Positions 47,131 to 55,815 of a stretch of 64,000 nt of DNA are shown here, in pieces; positions within the stretch are counted from its first letter, which is position 1; each line of letters starts with the position of its first letter. This DNA comes from an uncultured beta proteobacterium. Its GTDB lineage: Bacteria; Pseudomonadota; Gammaproteobacteria; Burkholderiales; Burkholderiaceae_E. The stretch spans positions 16,693-80,692 of the forward strand of contig CAIZNI010000060.1 in NCBI GenBank assembly GCA_903934295.1. Direction: 5' to 3'. Made by a program: the position numbers and the translations under genes. The notes beneath the pieces are model-generated. The model saw only the letters and a list, made by a program, of their open reading frames with translations. It was not told the origin of the DNA and ran no database searches.

Positions 47131-48408
47131 TCAGACGGCGTCCAGCGCCTGCGCCAGATCCGCCTTCAGATCCTCGATGTGCTCGATGCCCAGCGACAGG
47201 CGCACCATGCCCTCGCTGACACCGGCGCGGGCCAGTTCGGCGGCGTCGAGCTGGCGGTGGGTGGTCGAGGCCGGGTGGGTCGCCAGCGACTTGGCGTCAC
47301 CGATGTTGACCAGTCGGGTGAACAGCGCGAGCGCGTCCAGGAAGCGGGCGCCAGCCTCCCGGCCTTCGCCGCCCTTGAGGGTGAACGACAGGATGCCCGA
47401 GGCCTTGCCCGCCATGTACTTCTGTACCAGCGCGTGTTCCGGGTGGTCGGGCAGTCCGGCGTAATTGACCGACGCCACCTTCGGGTGGGTGCTCAGGTAC
47501 TGCGCGATCGCCAGCGTGTTCTCGCAGATCCGGTCCATGCGCAGCGCGAGCGTCTCGATGCCCTGCAGGATCAGGAACGCATTCATCGGCGAGATCGCCG
47601 CGCCCATGTTGCGCAGCGGCACCACGCGCGCGCGGCCGATGAACGCGGCCGGACCGAAGGCCTCGGTGTAGACCACGCCGTGATAGCTGACATCGGGCGT
47701 GTTCAGGCGCTTGAAGCGCTCCTTGTGCTGAGCCCAGGGAAACTTGCCGCTGTCGACGATGGCGCCGGCCACGCTGTTGCCGTGGCCGCCCAGGTACTTG
47801 GTCAGCGAGTGCACCACGATGTCGGCGCCATGCTCGAAGGGGCGGCACAGGTAGGGGCTGGGCACGGTGTTGTCGACGATCAGCGGGATGCCGGCGTCGT
47901 GCGCGACCTTGGCCAGCGCGGCGAAGTCGGTGACATTGCCCAGCGGGTTGCCGATCGATTCGCAGAAGATCGCCTTGGTGCGATCGTCGATCAGCGCGGC
48001 GAAGGTGTCGGGGCGGCGCGCATCGGCGAAGCGCGTCTGGATGCCCATCTGCGGCAGCGTGTGGGCGAACAGGTTGTAGGTGCCGCCGTACAGCTGCGAG
48101 GCCGACACGATGTTGTCACCCGACTCGGTGATGGTCTGGATCGCGTAGGTGATCGCCGCCATGCCCGAGGCCACCGCCAGCGCGCCGATGCCGCCTTCGA
48201 GCGCGGCCACGCGCTTCTCCAGCACGTCTTCGGTCGGATTCATGATGCGGGTGTAGATGTTGCCCGCCACCTTCAGGTCGAACAGGTCGGCGGCGTGCTG
48301 GGCATTGTCGAAGGCGTAGGCCACCGTCTGGTAGATCGGTACCGCCACCGCCTTGGTGGTCGGATCCGGGCTGTAGCCGGCATGAACGGCGAGGGTCTCG
48401 ATTCGCAT
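47131..48408 (-). CDS. metY: O-acetylhomoserine sulfhydrylase (MetY type)
   Basis: 425-residue PLP enzyme of the Cys/Met metabolism family. It starts [15 protein letters not shown]; the PLP lysine lies in [15 protein letters not shown], with VASGMAAI and the substrate-site NPLGNV. The 425-residue length with the extra insertions points to O-acetylhomoserine rather than O-succinylhomoserine chemistry. GGAG lies about 10 bases before ATG 48408. It stands alone between the terminator and a truncated nuclease gene. Confidence 0.92.
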   Translation of the reverse strand: MRIETLAVHAGYSPDPTTKAVAVPIYQTVAYAFDNAQHAADLFDLKVAGNIYTRIMNPTEDVLEKRVAALEGGIGALAVASGMAAITYAIQTITESGDNIVSASQLYGGTYNLFAHTLPQMGIQTRFADARRPDTFAALIDDRTKAIFCESIGNPLGNVTDFAALAKVAHDAGIPLIVDNTVPSPYLCRPFEHGADIVVHSLTKYLGGHGNSVAGAIVDSGKFPWAQHKERFKRLNTPDVSYHGVVYTEAFGPAAFIGRARVVPLRNMGAAISPMNAFLILQGIETLALRMDRICENTLAIAQYLSTHPKVASVNYAGLPDHPEHALVQKYMAGKASGILSFTLKGGEGREAGARFLDALALFTRLVNIGDAKSLATHPASTTHRQLDAAELARAGVSEGMVRLSLGIEHIEDLKADLAQALDAV

Positions 48409-48479
48409 GGGGGGTCTCCGGGGAGGGGGTGGGTGGTGCGGCCGGTGAGCGGCGGGGTGTGAGGGGGATTGTGGCATTG

Positions 48480-49100
48480 ACGGGCGATCAGGCGCTCTGG
48501 TGTTTCGAGCTTCGGGATCGCCGACGATCAAGCGTGAGGCTGGGCGACGAACTAGAATTGAACCTGATCGAACTGCCCAAGGCCGACCGGATGGCAGGCA
48601 TCGGCGATTCCCAGTTTTGGGGCGGGGCGAGCGCCCCTTTGCCGGCGGCGCTGGCCGCGTGGGTGACGTTCATGGAACATTGGCAGGAGGAATCGCGCAT
48701 GGCACAGATCGACTATCCGCCGGTTCAGCAGGCGCTGATGCGGGTGCGGGAACTGAGCGCCGATGAAGAGACCCGCCGCCTGGCCTTCGTTCGCGAGCGC
48801 GCGCTGCGCGATGAACGCGAGGCGCTTCAGGCAGCGCGCGAGCAGGGGGAGCGGGAGGGAGAGCTCCGAGGGGAATTGCGAGGCGAGCTCCGAGGAGAGC
48901 TCCGAGGCGAGCTCCGAGGGGAGATCCGAGGCAAGCTGCTGGGCGAGTCGGCGATTCTCGAGCGCCTGCTGACCCGCCGTTTCGGTCCCTTGAACGACAC
49001 GCTGCGCGCCCGCCTCGCGGCCGCCGATGCTGCCCAGCTCGAGCGCTGGGCCGATCGTCTTCTGGAGGCGACGACGCTGGAAGGGGTGTTCGCTTCGTGA
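48480..49100 (+). pseudogene. 5'-truncated Rpn/PD-(D/E)XK family nuclease-transposase (C-terminal part)
   Basis: The frame reads LRDRRRSSVRLGDELELNLIEL, then LAAWVTFMEHWQEESRM, VRELSADEETRRLAFVRER and, after an ELRG repeat, a DUF4351-like tail (ILERLLTRRFGPLNDTLRARL). These match the C-terminal half of Rpn-family recombination-promoting nucleases. The N-terminal PD-(D/E)XK catalytic half is absent; homology starts abruptly about 70 bases upstream of metY's start region. I read it as a remnant of a larger gene. Confidence 0.65.
48861..48932 (+). repeat. Six 12-base tandem repeats coding ELRG units
   Basis: Units such as GAGCTCCGAGGC are repeated in frame, coding ELRG five times and EIRG once. 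Units differ at 1-4 positions, so the array is old or under slippage. It sits in the coiled-coil region of the truncated Rpn-type gene. Confidence 0.9.
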
Positions 49101-49120
49101 GGGGCGGAACTGGCCGTTCC

Positions 49121-49744
49121 ATGAAGTCACGCTCCCACCGCTTCCCCGAAGCGAGCCCCTCCGCGTTACCACCGGCCACCGCCGACGACCCCCTCGCCGA
49201 CAACGCCCGCACTCACGTCGACCTCATCCGCAAGGCGCTCGCGGTGGTCCGCCCCCAGTTCCGCCTCGATGCGGCCAATGGCATTCATGGCGTGCCGCAC
49301 TGGAGCCGGGTCTGGTTCCACGGCCGACGGCTGGCGCAGGCGCTGGAGGTCAATCCGCACATCCTCGCGTGGTTCGCGTTCCTGCACGACAGCCAGCGGC
49401 GCAACGACGGCTGGGATCCCGGGCATGGGCGGCGGGCCGCCGACTATGCGGTGCGGCTGCGTCGCGAGCGGGTGGTGGTGGAACTGTCGCCCGGCGAGTT
49501 CGAGTGCCTGTGCGAGGCGATGCGATTGCACAGCGACGGCCACGTGGTTGGGGAGCCGGCGATTCTCGCCTGCTGGGACTCGGACCGACTGGACCTGGCC
49601 CGGGTCGGCATCCGCCCGGATCCCGACCGGCTCGGCACCGGGCCGGCGCGCCGGCGCGAGACGATCGAGCAGGCGGTGCGCCTGGCTCGCGGTGAGCCGA
49701 GCGGCGTGCGCGCCGGCAGCCGAAGGGGTCGCGACACGCCGTAG
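49121..49744 (+). CDS. HD-domain-like hypothetical protein
   Basis: About 207 residues from ATG 49121. The segment GIHGVPHWSRVWFHGRRLA and then FAFLHDSQRRNDG, with a later LHSDGH, resembles the metal-binding His and His-Asp of HD-type phosphohydrolases. No partner domain. The C-terminal 40 residues are Arg/Gly rich. In-frame GTG 49097 overlaps the stop of the truncated nuclease gene and would add 8 residues. Function unknown. Confidence 0.6.
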   Translation: MKSRSHRFPEASPSALPPATADDPLADNARTHVDLIRKALAVVRPQFRLDAANGIHGVPHWSRVWFHGRRLAQALEVNPHILAWFAFLHDSQRRNDGWDPGHGRRAADYAVRLRRERVVVELSPGEFECLCEAMRLHSDGHVVGEPAILACWDSDRLDLARVGIRPDPDRLGTGPARRRETIEQAVRLARGEPSGVRAGSRRGRDTP

Positions 49745-49818
49745 GAAAGCTCGCGGCGCCGTCTGCAAGGGTTCGCGGCGCGCTATAACCCCCGGGTCCT
49801 CCTCCATTCCCCTCGCTC

Positions 49819-50373
49819 ATGACCACCCCCCTCCCATCCGCCGAGTCCGTTCTCCACTTCTGGTTCGATGAACTCCGCCCGGCCCAGTGGTGGGCGCGCT
49901 CGGACGAGGTGGACGAAACCATCCGCTCGCGCTTCGGGGCGCTCCACCAGGCCGCGGTGCACGGCGAGCTGGCGGGCTGGCGCGACACCGCCCCGGGGCG
50001 GCTGGCCGAAATCCTGGTGCTGGACCAGTTCTCGCGCAACCTGCATCGCGATCATGCGCTGGCCTTCGCCAGCGATCCGCTGGCCCTGGCGCTGGCGCAG
50101 CTCGCGGTGGCGGTGGGCGCCGACCGCCAGCTCGAGGTAGCGCGCCGCGCGTTTCTGTACCTGCCGTACATGCACAGCGAACGGCTGTCGGTGCATGCCC
50201 AGGCAAGGGAGCTGTTCGCCACGCCGGGCCTGGAGCGAAACCGGGATGCCGAAGCGCGGCACCTGGCGATCCTCGAGCGCTTCGGTCGCTATCCGCATCG
50301 CAATGCCGCGCTCGGGCGCGCCTCGACGCCCGAGGAAGTCGCGTTTCTCCTGACGCCCGGTTCGTCTTTCTGA
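49819..50373 (+). CDS. DUF924 family protein
   Basis: 184 residues of a single, all-helical TPR-like domain. Motifs VLHFWFDELRPAQWWAR, LVLDQFSRNLHRD and FLYLPYMHSE are family hallmarks. No biochemical function is established. It lies between the HD-like gene and the crotonase cluster; no shared operon is evident (122-base gap to the next gene). Confidence 0.88.
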   Translation: MTTPLPSAESVLHFWFDELRPAQWWARSDEVDETIRSRFGALHQAAVHGELAGWRDTAPGRLAEILVLDQFSRNLHRDHALAFASDPLALALAQLAVAVGADRQLEVARRAFLYLPYMHSERLSVHAQARELFATPGLERNRDAEARHLAILERFGRYPHRNAALGRASTPEEVAFLLTPGSSF

Positions 50374-50495
50374 GCGGCCTGGGGCGCTGCTCCGGGCGGT
50401 CGTCCCGGCCCCCATTCCGGATCTGCCGCCTCGCGATTGCCAAGCCTGCCGCCAGGGCCTAGGGTGAGCCTGTCCCCTTTCAGGAAAGCATTGCC

Positions 50496-51290
50496 ATGAC
50501 CCAGGCCCCCGGCCGCGTGACCACCCGCATTGACGGCCCGATCGGCTGGATCGTCTTCGAGAACCCCGGCCGCCACAACGCGATGTCGGTGGCCATGTGG
50601 GAGGCGCTGCCGGCGGCGGTCGATGCGCTGCAGGCCGACCCGCAGGTGCGGGTGCTGGTGCTGCGCGGCGCGGGCGACCAGGCCTTCGTGTCTGGCGCCG
50701 ACATCTCGCAGTTCGACCAGGTGCGCGATTCGCTCGAGGCCAACCAGCGCTACGAGGCGATGGGCAACGCCGGCATGATGCGCATCGCCGATTGTTCCAA
50801 GCCGACCATCGCGATGCTGCAGGGCTGGTGCCTGGGCGGTGGCATGGCGATCACGCTCAATTGCGACCTGCGCATCGGCGACGAATCGCTGCGTTACGGC
50901 ATTCCCGCGGCCCGCCTGGGCATCGGCTATCGGTGGCCCGGCATCAAGAAGCTGGTCGACACGGTGGGCGCGCCGAACGCGCGCGAGATCTTCCTCACCG
51001 CGCGCCGCTTCAACGCCCAGGACGCGCTGCGCATGGGCTTCGTGAACCGCATCGTCGCGCGCGGCGAACTCGAGGCAGCGGTGCGCGCTGAATGCGATCT
51101 GCTGGCCGCCAACGCGCCGCTGACCATGGCCTCGGTCAAGGTCGCGATCGACGAGATCCTGCGCGCGGGTCCGCAGATCGACGCGCAGCGCATCGAGGCG
51201 GCCACCCAGCGCGCCTATGGCAGCGCCGATTTCATCGAAGGCCGACACGCCTTCCTGGAGAAGCGCCCGCCGGTCTTCCAGGGACGCTGA
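50496..51290 (+). CDS. Crotonase-superfamily protein (enoyl-CoA hydratase/isomerase-like) lacking both catalytic glutamates
   Basis: 264 residues with the crotonase fold. The oxyanion-hole segments are present (FVSGADISQF and LGGGMAITLNCDLR), but the two catalytic Glu positions of enoyl-CoA hydratase correspond to Ala118 and Ala138 (GGGMA, YGIPAARLG). It may be an isomerase, lyase or hydrolase rather than a hydratase. It leads a plus-strand cluster with a Bug receptor, a CoA-transferase and a second Bug receptor. Confidence 0.85.
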   Translation: MTQAPGRVTTRIDGPIGWIVFENPGRHNAMSVAMWEALPAAVDALQADPQVRVLVLRGAGDQAFVSGADISQFDQVRDSLEANQRYEAMGNAGMMRIADCSKPTIAMLQGWCLGGGMAITLNCDLRIGDESLRYGIPAARLGIGYRWPGIKKLVDTVGAPNAREIFLTARRFNAQDALRMGFVNRIVARGELEAAVRAECDLLAANAPLTMASVKVAIDEILRAGPQIDAQRIEAATQRAYGSADFIEGRHAFLEKRPPVFQGR

Positions 51291-51325
51291 GGCGCCAACA
51301 AACGGTTCGTTTGCAGGGGAACAGC

Positions 51326-52306
51326 ATGAAAGCAGACCGTCGACGGATCCTGTCGGCACTGGGCGCCGGCGCCTGGCTGGCACACGGTGGCGCCCGCGCG
51401 CAGGGGTTTCCCGACCGGCCGGTGAAGATGATCGTGCCGTATCCGCCGGGCGGGGGCGCCGACCAGTGGGCGCGCATCGTCGCCGCCCGGCTCGAGAAGC
51501 TGCTCGGGCAGCCGGTGGTGTTCGACTACCGGCCGGGCGGCACCACCACCATCGGTGCCGAAGCCACCGCGCGCGCGCCCGCCGACGGCTACACCATCCA
51601 TCTCATCTCGACCTCGGCCTTCGCCTATCTGCCCAACCTGCGCAAGGTCGGCTACGACCCGGTCAACGCCTTCGTGCCGATCGGTTATCTGGGCGTGCTG
51701 CCGATGCTGCTGGTGGCCAACCCGAAAGTGCCGGCGCGCAATGTGCCCGAACTCATCGCCTATGCGCGGGCCAATCCGGGCCGGCTCAATTGCGCCAGTG
51801 CCGGCGTGGGCTCGGCGCACCACCTGATCGCCGAGTTCTTCAAGCTGCGCACCGGCATCACCCTGAACCATGTCCCCTACAAGGGCGCGGTCCAGTACAT
51901 CCCGGACCTGATCGGCGGGCAGGTCGACCTGGCGGTCTCGACCCTGAGCCCGGCGATGCCGCATCTGCTCACCGGCAAGCTGCGGGCGATCGGCGTGACC
52001 AGCGCGAAGCGCGCCTCGGCGCTGCCCGACGTGCCGACCATCGGTGAGCAAGGGGTGGCCGGTTTCGACGAGAAGCCGTGGAACTGCTTCGTCGGCCCCG
52101 CCGGCATTCCACCCGAGCCGCTGGCCCGCCTGCGGGCCGCGATGCGCGCGACGCTCGAGGACCCGGACACCATCACCGCCCTGCGCAATGCCGGTGTCGA
52201 GGAGATCGGCGCGCTGCCGGTCGATCGCATCACCGAGCAGATGCGATCCGACCTGGTCAAGTGGGGCGACGTGATTCGCCAGGCCAGGATCACCATCGAC
52301 AGCTGA
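51326..52306 (+). CDS. Bug-family (TctC) periplasmic receptor
   Basis: 326 residues; signal peptide cleaved near GGARAQ. Bug core motifs: VKMIVPYPPGGGADQWAR, VFDYRPGGTTTIGAE, ADGYT and LPDVPTIGEQG. It is strikingly similar to the other Bug protein at 53530-54537 throughout, indicating a recent duplication flanking the CoA-transferase gene. Substrate probably a carboxylate handled by the adjacent CoA enzymes (inference). Confidence 0.9.
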   Translation: MKADRRRILSALGAGAWLAHGGARAQGFPDRPVKMIVPYPPGGGADQWARIVAARLEKLLGQPVVFDYRPGGTTTIGAEATARAPADGYTIHLISTSAFAYLPNLRKVGYDPVNAFVPIGYLGVLPMLLVANPKVPARNVPELIAYARANPGRLNCASAGVGSAHHLIAEFFKLRTGITLNHVPYKGAVQYIPDLIGGQVDLAVSTLSPAMPHLLTGKLRAIGVTSAKRASALPDVPTIGEQGVAGFDEKPWNCFVGPAGIPPEPLARLRAAMRATLEDPDTITALRNAGVEEIGALPVDRITEQMRSDLVKWGDVIRQARITIDS

Positions 52307-52314
52307 GGTATCCG

Positions 52315-53508
52315 ATGTACAGACCCACTCCCGGCGGCGCCTTCGAAGGCCTGCGCATCATCGACCTGGCCCAGGTCCGCTCCGGTCCGACCTGCGTGAA
52401 GCAGTTCGCCGATTTCGGCGCCGACGTGATCCGCATCGAGCCCCCGCCGCAGTCGGGGCGCACCGAGATGATGACCGGCGCGCGCGACGGCGCCGACATG
52501 CTCAACCTGCATCGCAACAAGCGCCTGATCACGCTCGACCTGAAGGCGCCGGGCGCGCGCGAGGTGCTCCACCGGCTGGTGCGGTCGGCCGACGTGCTGG
52601 TCGAGAACTACCGGCCCGACGTCAAGGAGCGCCTGGGCATCGACTACGACAGTCTTGCGGCGATCAACCCGCGCATCATCCTGGCCAGCATCTCGGGCTT
52701 CGGCCAGGACGGGCCGTACCGCGACCGGCCGGGCTTCGACCAGATCGCCCAGGGCATGTCCGGGATGATGTCGGTCACCGGCAAGCCGGGCGAAGGCCCG
52801 ATGCGGGTGGGCGCCGCGGTGATCGATGTGGCCACCGGTCTGTACGCCGCCCTCGGTGTGATGACCGCGCTGCATGAGCGCGAGCGCAGCGGCCGCGGAC
52901 AGTGGGTGCAGTCGTCGCTGCTGCAGTCCGGGCTGGGGCTGATGGACTTCCAGGCGGCGCGCTTCGTGGTCGATGGCGAGGTTCCCCGCCAGGTCGGCAA
53001 CGACCACCCCACCGGCATGCCGACCTCGGCCTACGCCACTGCCGACGGTCATGTGAACCTGGGCGCCGGCGGTGAGGCGATGTGGGTCAAGCTGTGCGAC
53101 GTGATCGGGCGGCCGGCGCTGGCCGGCGATCCGCGCTTCGCGAAGGGACCCGACCGCTCGCGCAACCGGGTCGATCTGAATGCCATCCTGGGCGAGGTGT
53201 TTCGCACCCGCACCAGCGCCGACTGGATCGAGCGGCTCAATGCCGCCGGCGTGCCCTGCGGGCCGATCTACACCATGGACCAGGTGTTCGAAGACCCCCA
53301 GGTGATCCACGGCCGCATGGCCACGACCGTCACCCATCCGACCCGCGGCGAGATCCGCGTGCTGGCGCCCACCGCCACCTTGTCGCGCACGCCCGGCCGG
53401 CTGGAGCGCTCGCTGGTGGCCACCGGCGAGGACACCGACGATGTGCTGGCCGAACTGGGCTTCGGCCCCGCCGAGATCGCGCAGATGCGCGCCGACGGGG
53501 TGCTCTGA
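52315..53508 (+). CDS. CaiB/BaiF-type class III CoA-transferase
   Basis: 397 residues. The family's N-terminal motif GLRIIDLAQVRSGPTCVKQF, DLKAPGAREV, LVENYRPDVKERLGID and the catalytic Asp171 in VIDVATGLYAAL (equivalent to Asp169 of formyl-CoA transferase) are all visible. It moves CoA between acyl groups, reusing the thioester bond. It starts 8 bases after the upstream Bug gene, so the two are cotranscribed. Confidence 0.92.
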   Translation: MYRPTPGGAFEGLRIIDLAQVRSGPTCVKQFADFGADVIRIEPPPQSGRTEMMTGARDGADMLNLHRNKRLITLDLKAPGAREVLHRLVRSADVLVENYRPDVKERLGIDYDSLAAINPRIILASISGFGQDGPYRDRPGFDQIAQGMSGMMSVTGKPGEGPMRVGAAVIDVATGLYAALGVMTALHERERSGRGQWVQSSLLQSGLGLMDFQAARFVVDGEVPRQVGNDHPTGMPTSAYATADGHVNLGAGGEAMWVKLCDVIGRPALAGDPRFAKGPDRSRNRVDLNAILGEVFRTRTSADWIERLNAAGVPCGPIYTMDQVFEDPQVIHGRMATTVTHPTRGEIRVLAPTATLSRTPGRLERSLVATGEDTDDVLAELGFGPAEIAQMRADGVL

Positions 53509-53529
53509 TACTTTTGAAAGGAGACGACG

Positions 53530-54537
53530 ATGACAGATTCGAACAGACAGGGCCGATGGACGCGGCGCGAACTGCTGCGCTGGGCGGGCGCAGGCGCGGC
53601 CGCCGGCAGCCTCGCCCCCTGGGCGCAGGGTCAGACCTTCCCCGACAAGCCGGTGAAGATGATCGTGCCGTACCCGCCCGGTGGCGGTGCCGACTCGTGG
53701 GCGCGCACTGTGGCGACCCGGCTCGAGAAGGCGCTCGGCCAGCCGGTCGTCTTCGATTACAAGCCGGGCGGCAGCACCACCATCGGCGCCGACGCGGCCG
53801 CCCGCTCGCCGGCCGACGGCCACACCCTGTTCATGATGGACAGCACCGCGTTCGCGTATGTGCCCAACATGCGCAAGGTCAACTACGACCCGATCAAGTC
53901 GTTCGCACCGGTCGGACTGCTGGGCGTGGGACCGATGCTGCTGGTGGCCAATCCCGCGCTGCCGGTTCGCAATGTGCAGGAACTGATCGCCTATGCCCGG
54001 GCGAACCCGGGCAAGGTCACCATCGCCAGCGCCGGCGTGGGTTCGCCGCATCACCTTATCGGCGAATTCTTCCGCAGCCGCGCGGGCATCTCGCTCACCC
54101 ATGTGCCTTACAAGGGCGCGGTGCAATACATCGCCGACCTGATCGGCGGCCAGGTCGATCTGGCGGTGTCGACGATCACGCCGGCGCTGCCGCATCTGCA
54201 GGCCGGGCGGCTGCGCCCGCTGGGCGTCTCGAGCATCACCCGGTCGTCGGCTCTGCCAGACGTGCCCACCATCGCCGAGCAGGGTCTGGCCGGTTTCGAC
54301 GAGAAGCCCTGGACCTGTTTCGTCACGCCGGCCGGTGTGCCGCCGGCGGTGCTGGAGAAGCTGCGGGCCGCCTATCGCACCACCATCGAGGATCCGGAGG
54401 TGGCGTCCACGCTGCGCAAGGCCGGCATCGAGGAGGTCGGCGCCTGGACCCCGGCCCGGATCGGCGAGCAGATGCAGGCCGACCTGACCAAGTGGGGTGA
54501 GGTGATCCGCAAGGCGAACATCCGCCTGGAGGGCTGA
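53530..54537 (+). CDS. Bug-family (TctC) periplasmic receptor
   Basis: 335 residues; a long N-region with two arginines (WTRRELLRWAGAGAAAG) suggests possible Tat export, cleaved after PWAQGQ. Core motifs VKMIVPYPPGGGADSWAR and KPGGSTTIGADAAARS. It is a close paralogue of the 51326 gene. GGAG lies 6 bases before ATG 53530. Last of the crotonase-Bug-CoA-transferase-Bug run. Confidence 0.9.
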   Translation: MTDSNRQGRWTRRELLRWAGAGAAAGSLAPWAQGQTFPDKPVKMIVPYPPGGGADSWARTVATRLEKALGQPVVFDYKPGGSTTIGADAAARSPADGHTLFMMDSTAFAYVPNMRKVNYDPIKSFAPVGLLGVGPMLLVANPALPVRNVQELIAYARANPGKVTIASAGVGSPHHLIGEFFRSRAGISLTHVPYKGAVQYIADLIGGQVDLAVSTITPALPHLQAGRLRPLGVSSITRSSALPDVPTIAEQGLAGFDEKPWTCFVTPAGVPPAVLEKLRAAYRTTIEDPEVASTLRKAGIEEVGAWTPARIGEQMQADLTKWGEVIRKANIRLEG

Positions 54538-54545
54538 GGGGCGAA

Positions 54546-54597
54546 GCCGGCGGGGGCGCGGCGGAAACGTCGGCTTCTGCGCCGCGGCCCCGCCGGC
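54546..54597. terminator. Strong hairpin between convergent Bug and MFS genes
   Basis: An 18-base arm (54546-54563) pairs with 54580-54597 at 17 of 18 positions around a 16-base loop. It lies 9 bases from each convergent stop. No T-tract. Confidence 0.65.
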
Positions 54598-54606
54598 CCG
54601 GGCGTC

Positions 54607-55815
54607 TCAACGCCCCAGGCTGCCCGTGCCGCGCGGACGCTGGGCTGGCGGTACGCCCAACTGCGGGTGCAGCCGCCCCGCGACCAGCCAGGCGGCCAGC
54701 AGCCCGGCGCCGCCCACCGCGAACACCGCCGCCAGCGGCCCCGCCTGCAGCACCAGCCAGACCGCGCCCGGCGTCAGGATGTTGGCCACATCCCGGAAGG
54801 TCGAGTAGACCGCCGACATCTCGCTGCGCTCGGACGGCTTGACCGCCATCAGGAACGGCAGCCCGCCGCACAGATCGAGCAGCACCAGGAAATAGGCGCC
54901 CACCACCAGCAGCGCGATGCTCGCCCAGGGCCAGGTCGACAGCATCGACGCGGCGATGAAGCATCCGCCCGAGAAGACGAAGCCGGTGCGCACCGCGGTG
55001 CGCAGCGAGCGCCGCTGCATCCAGCGCAGCATCAGCGGCGCGAAAAACAGGCCGCACGAGGCCACCGAGGCGGCCAGTCCGCCCACCCGCTCGCTCAGCC
55101 CGCCCTCGATCGCGAAGATGCCCACATAGACCAGGTACACCGACCACCCGCACGAGCGCATCACCGCCAGGAACCAGCCACCGACCAGGCGCGGCTGCGC
55201 CGCGAAGCGGGGCAGGTAGCGCAGCGGGTTGGGCGACGCGGTGCTGGTGAACGACGCCAGTCGGGTGCTGCCCATGCGCGTGCCCCAAAGGCAGGCCAGC
55301 ATCGTGAGCGCGGCCACCGCCACGATCAGGAAGGGGGCGCCGTGCCAGAAGCGCAGCAGCCACACGCCCAGGAACGGGCCGATCGCCCAGCCGACCCCGG
55401 CGTAAAACAGGCGCAGGGTTTCCAGCCGGCCCATGTCGTCACGGCTCACCTGATCGAGCACGTTGGCGTTGTAGCAGACGAAGGCGATCGCGGTGCCCAT
55501 CACTGCGCTGAGCAGTGCCAGCGCGGTGACCTTGCCGCCCAACATGCCCAGCCCGGCGGCGATCAGGTACAGCAGCACCCCCAGCGAGTGCAGCCAGCGT
55601 CGCGGCACATGACGGGCCAGCAGCGGCACCGTCAGCACGGTGAACAGCGACACGAGGCCCACCGCGAAGTAGATCTGCGAGACGATGACCGCATCGCCCC
55701 AGGCGCGGTACAGCACGAGCGGATACACCGACAGGGTGACGCCGCGCGCGATCGCCTCGAAACCGCCGATCAGCGCGAAGGCCCGCAGGCTGGGACTGGC
55801 CGGGGGGCTGCTCAA
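54607..55815 (-). CDS. Major facilitator superfamily transporter
   Basis: 402 residues with about 12 transmembrane helices. N-terminal half has VSQIYFAVGLVSLFTVLTVPL and the RRDDMGR-like loop DQVSRDDMGRLETL; the C-terminal half MKPSERSEMSAVYSTFRDVANIL. Substrate unknown. The start is TTG 55815, overlapping the stop of the fused Liv gene as TTGA, so it is probably coupled to the ABC operon. Confidence 0.85.
   Translation of the reverse strand: MSSPPASPSLRAFALIGGFEAIARGVTLSVYPLVLYRAWGDAVIVSQIYFAVGLVSLFTVLTVPLLARHVPRRWLHSLGVLLYLIAAGLGMLGGKVTALALLSAVMGTAIAFVCYNANVLDQVSRDDMGRLETLRLFYAGVGWAIGPFLGVWLLRFWHGAPFLIVAVAALTMLACLWGTRMGSTRLASFTSTASPNPLRYLPRFAAQPRLVGGWFLAVMRSCGWSVYLVYVGIFAIEGGLSERVGGLAASVASCGLFFAPLMLRWMQRRSLRTAVRTGFVFSGGCFIAASMLSTWPWASIALLVVGAYFLVLLDLCGGLPFLMAVKPSERSEMSAVYSTFRDVANILTPGAVWLVLQAGPLAAVFAVGGAGLLAAWLVAGRLHPQLGVPPAQRPRGTGSLGR

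Noticed and set aside
48861..48932. Short regular repeats as a possible CRISPR array
   Set aside because: Units are only 12 bases, directly adjacent with no spacers, and in frame, coding ELRG.
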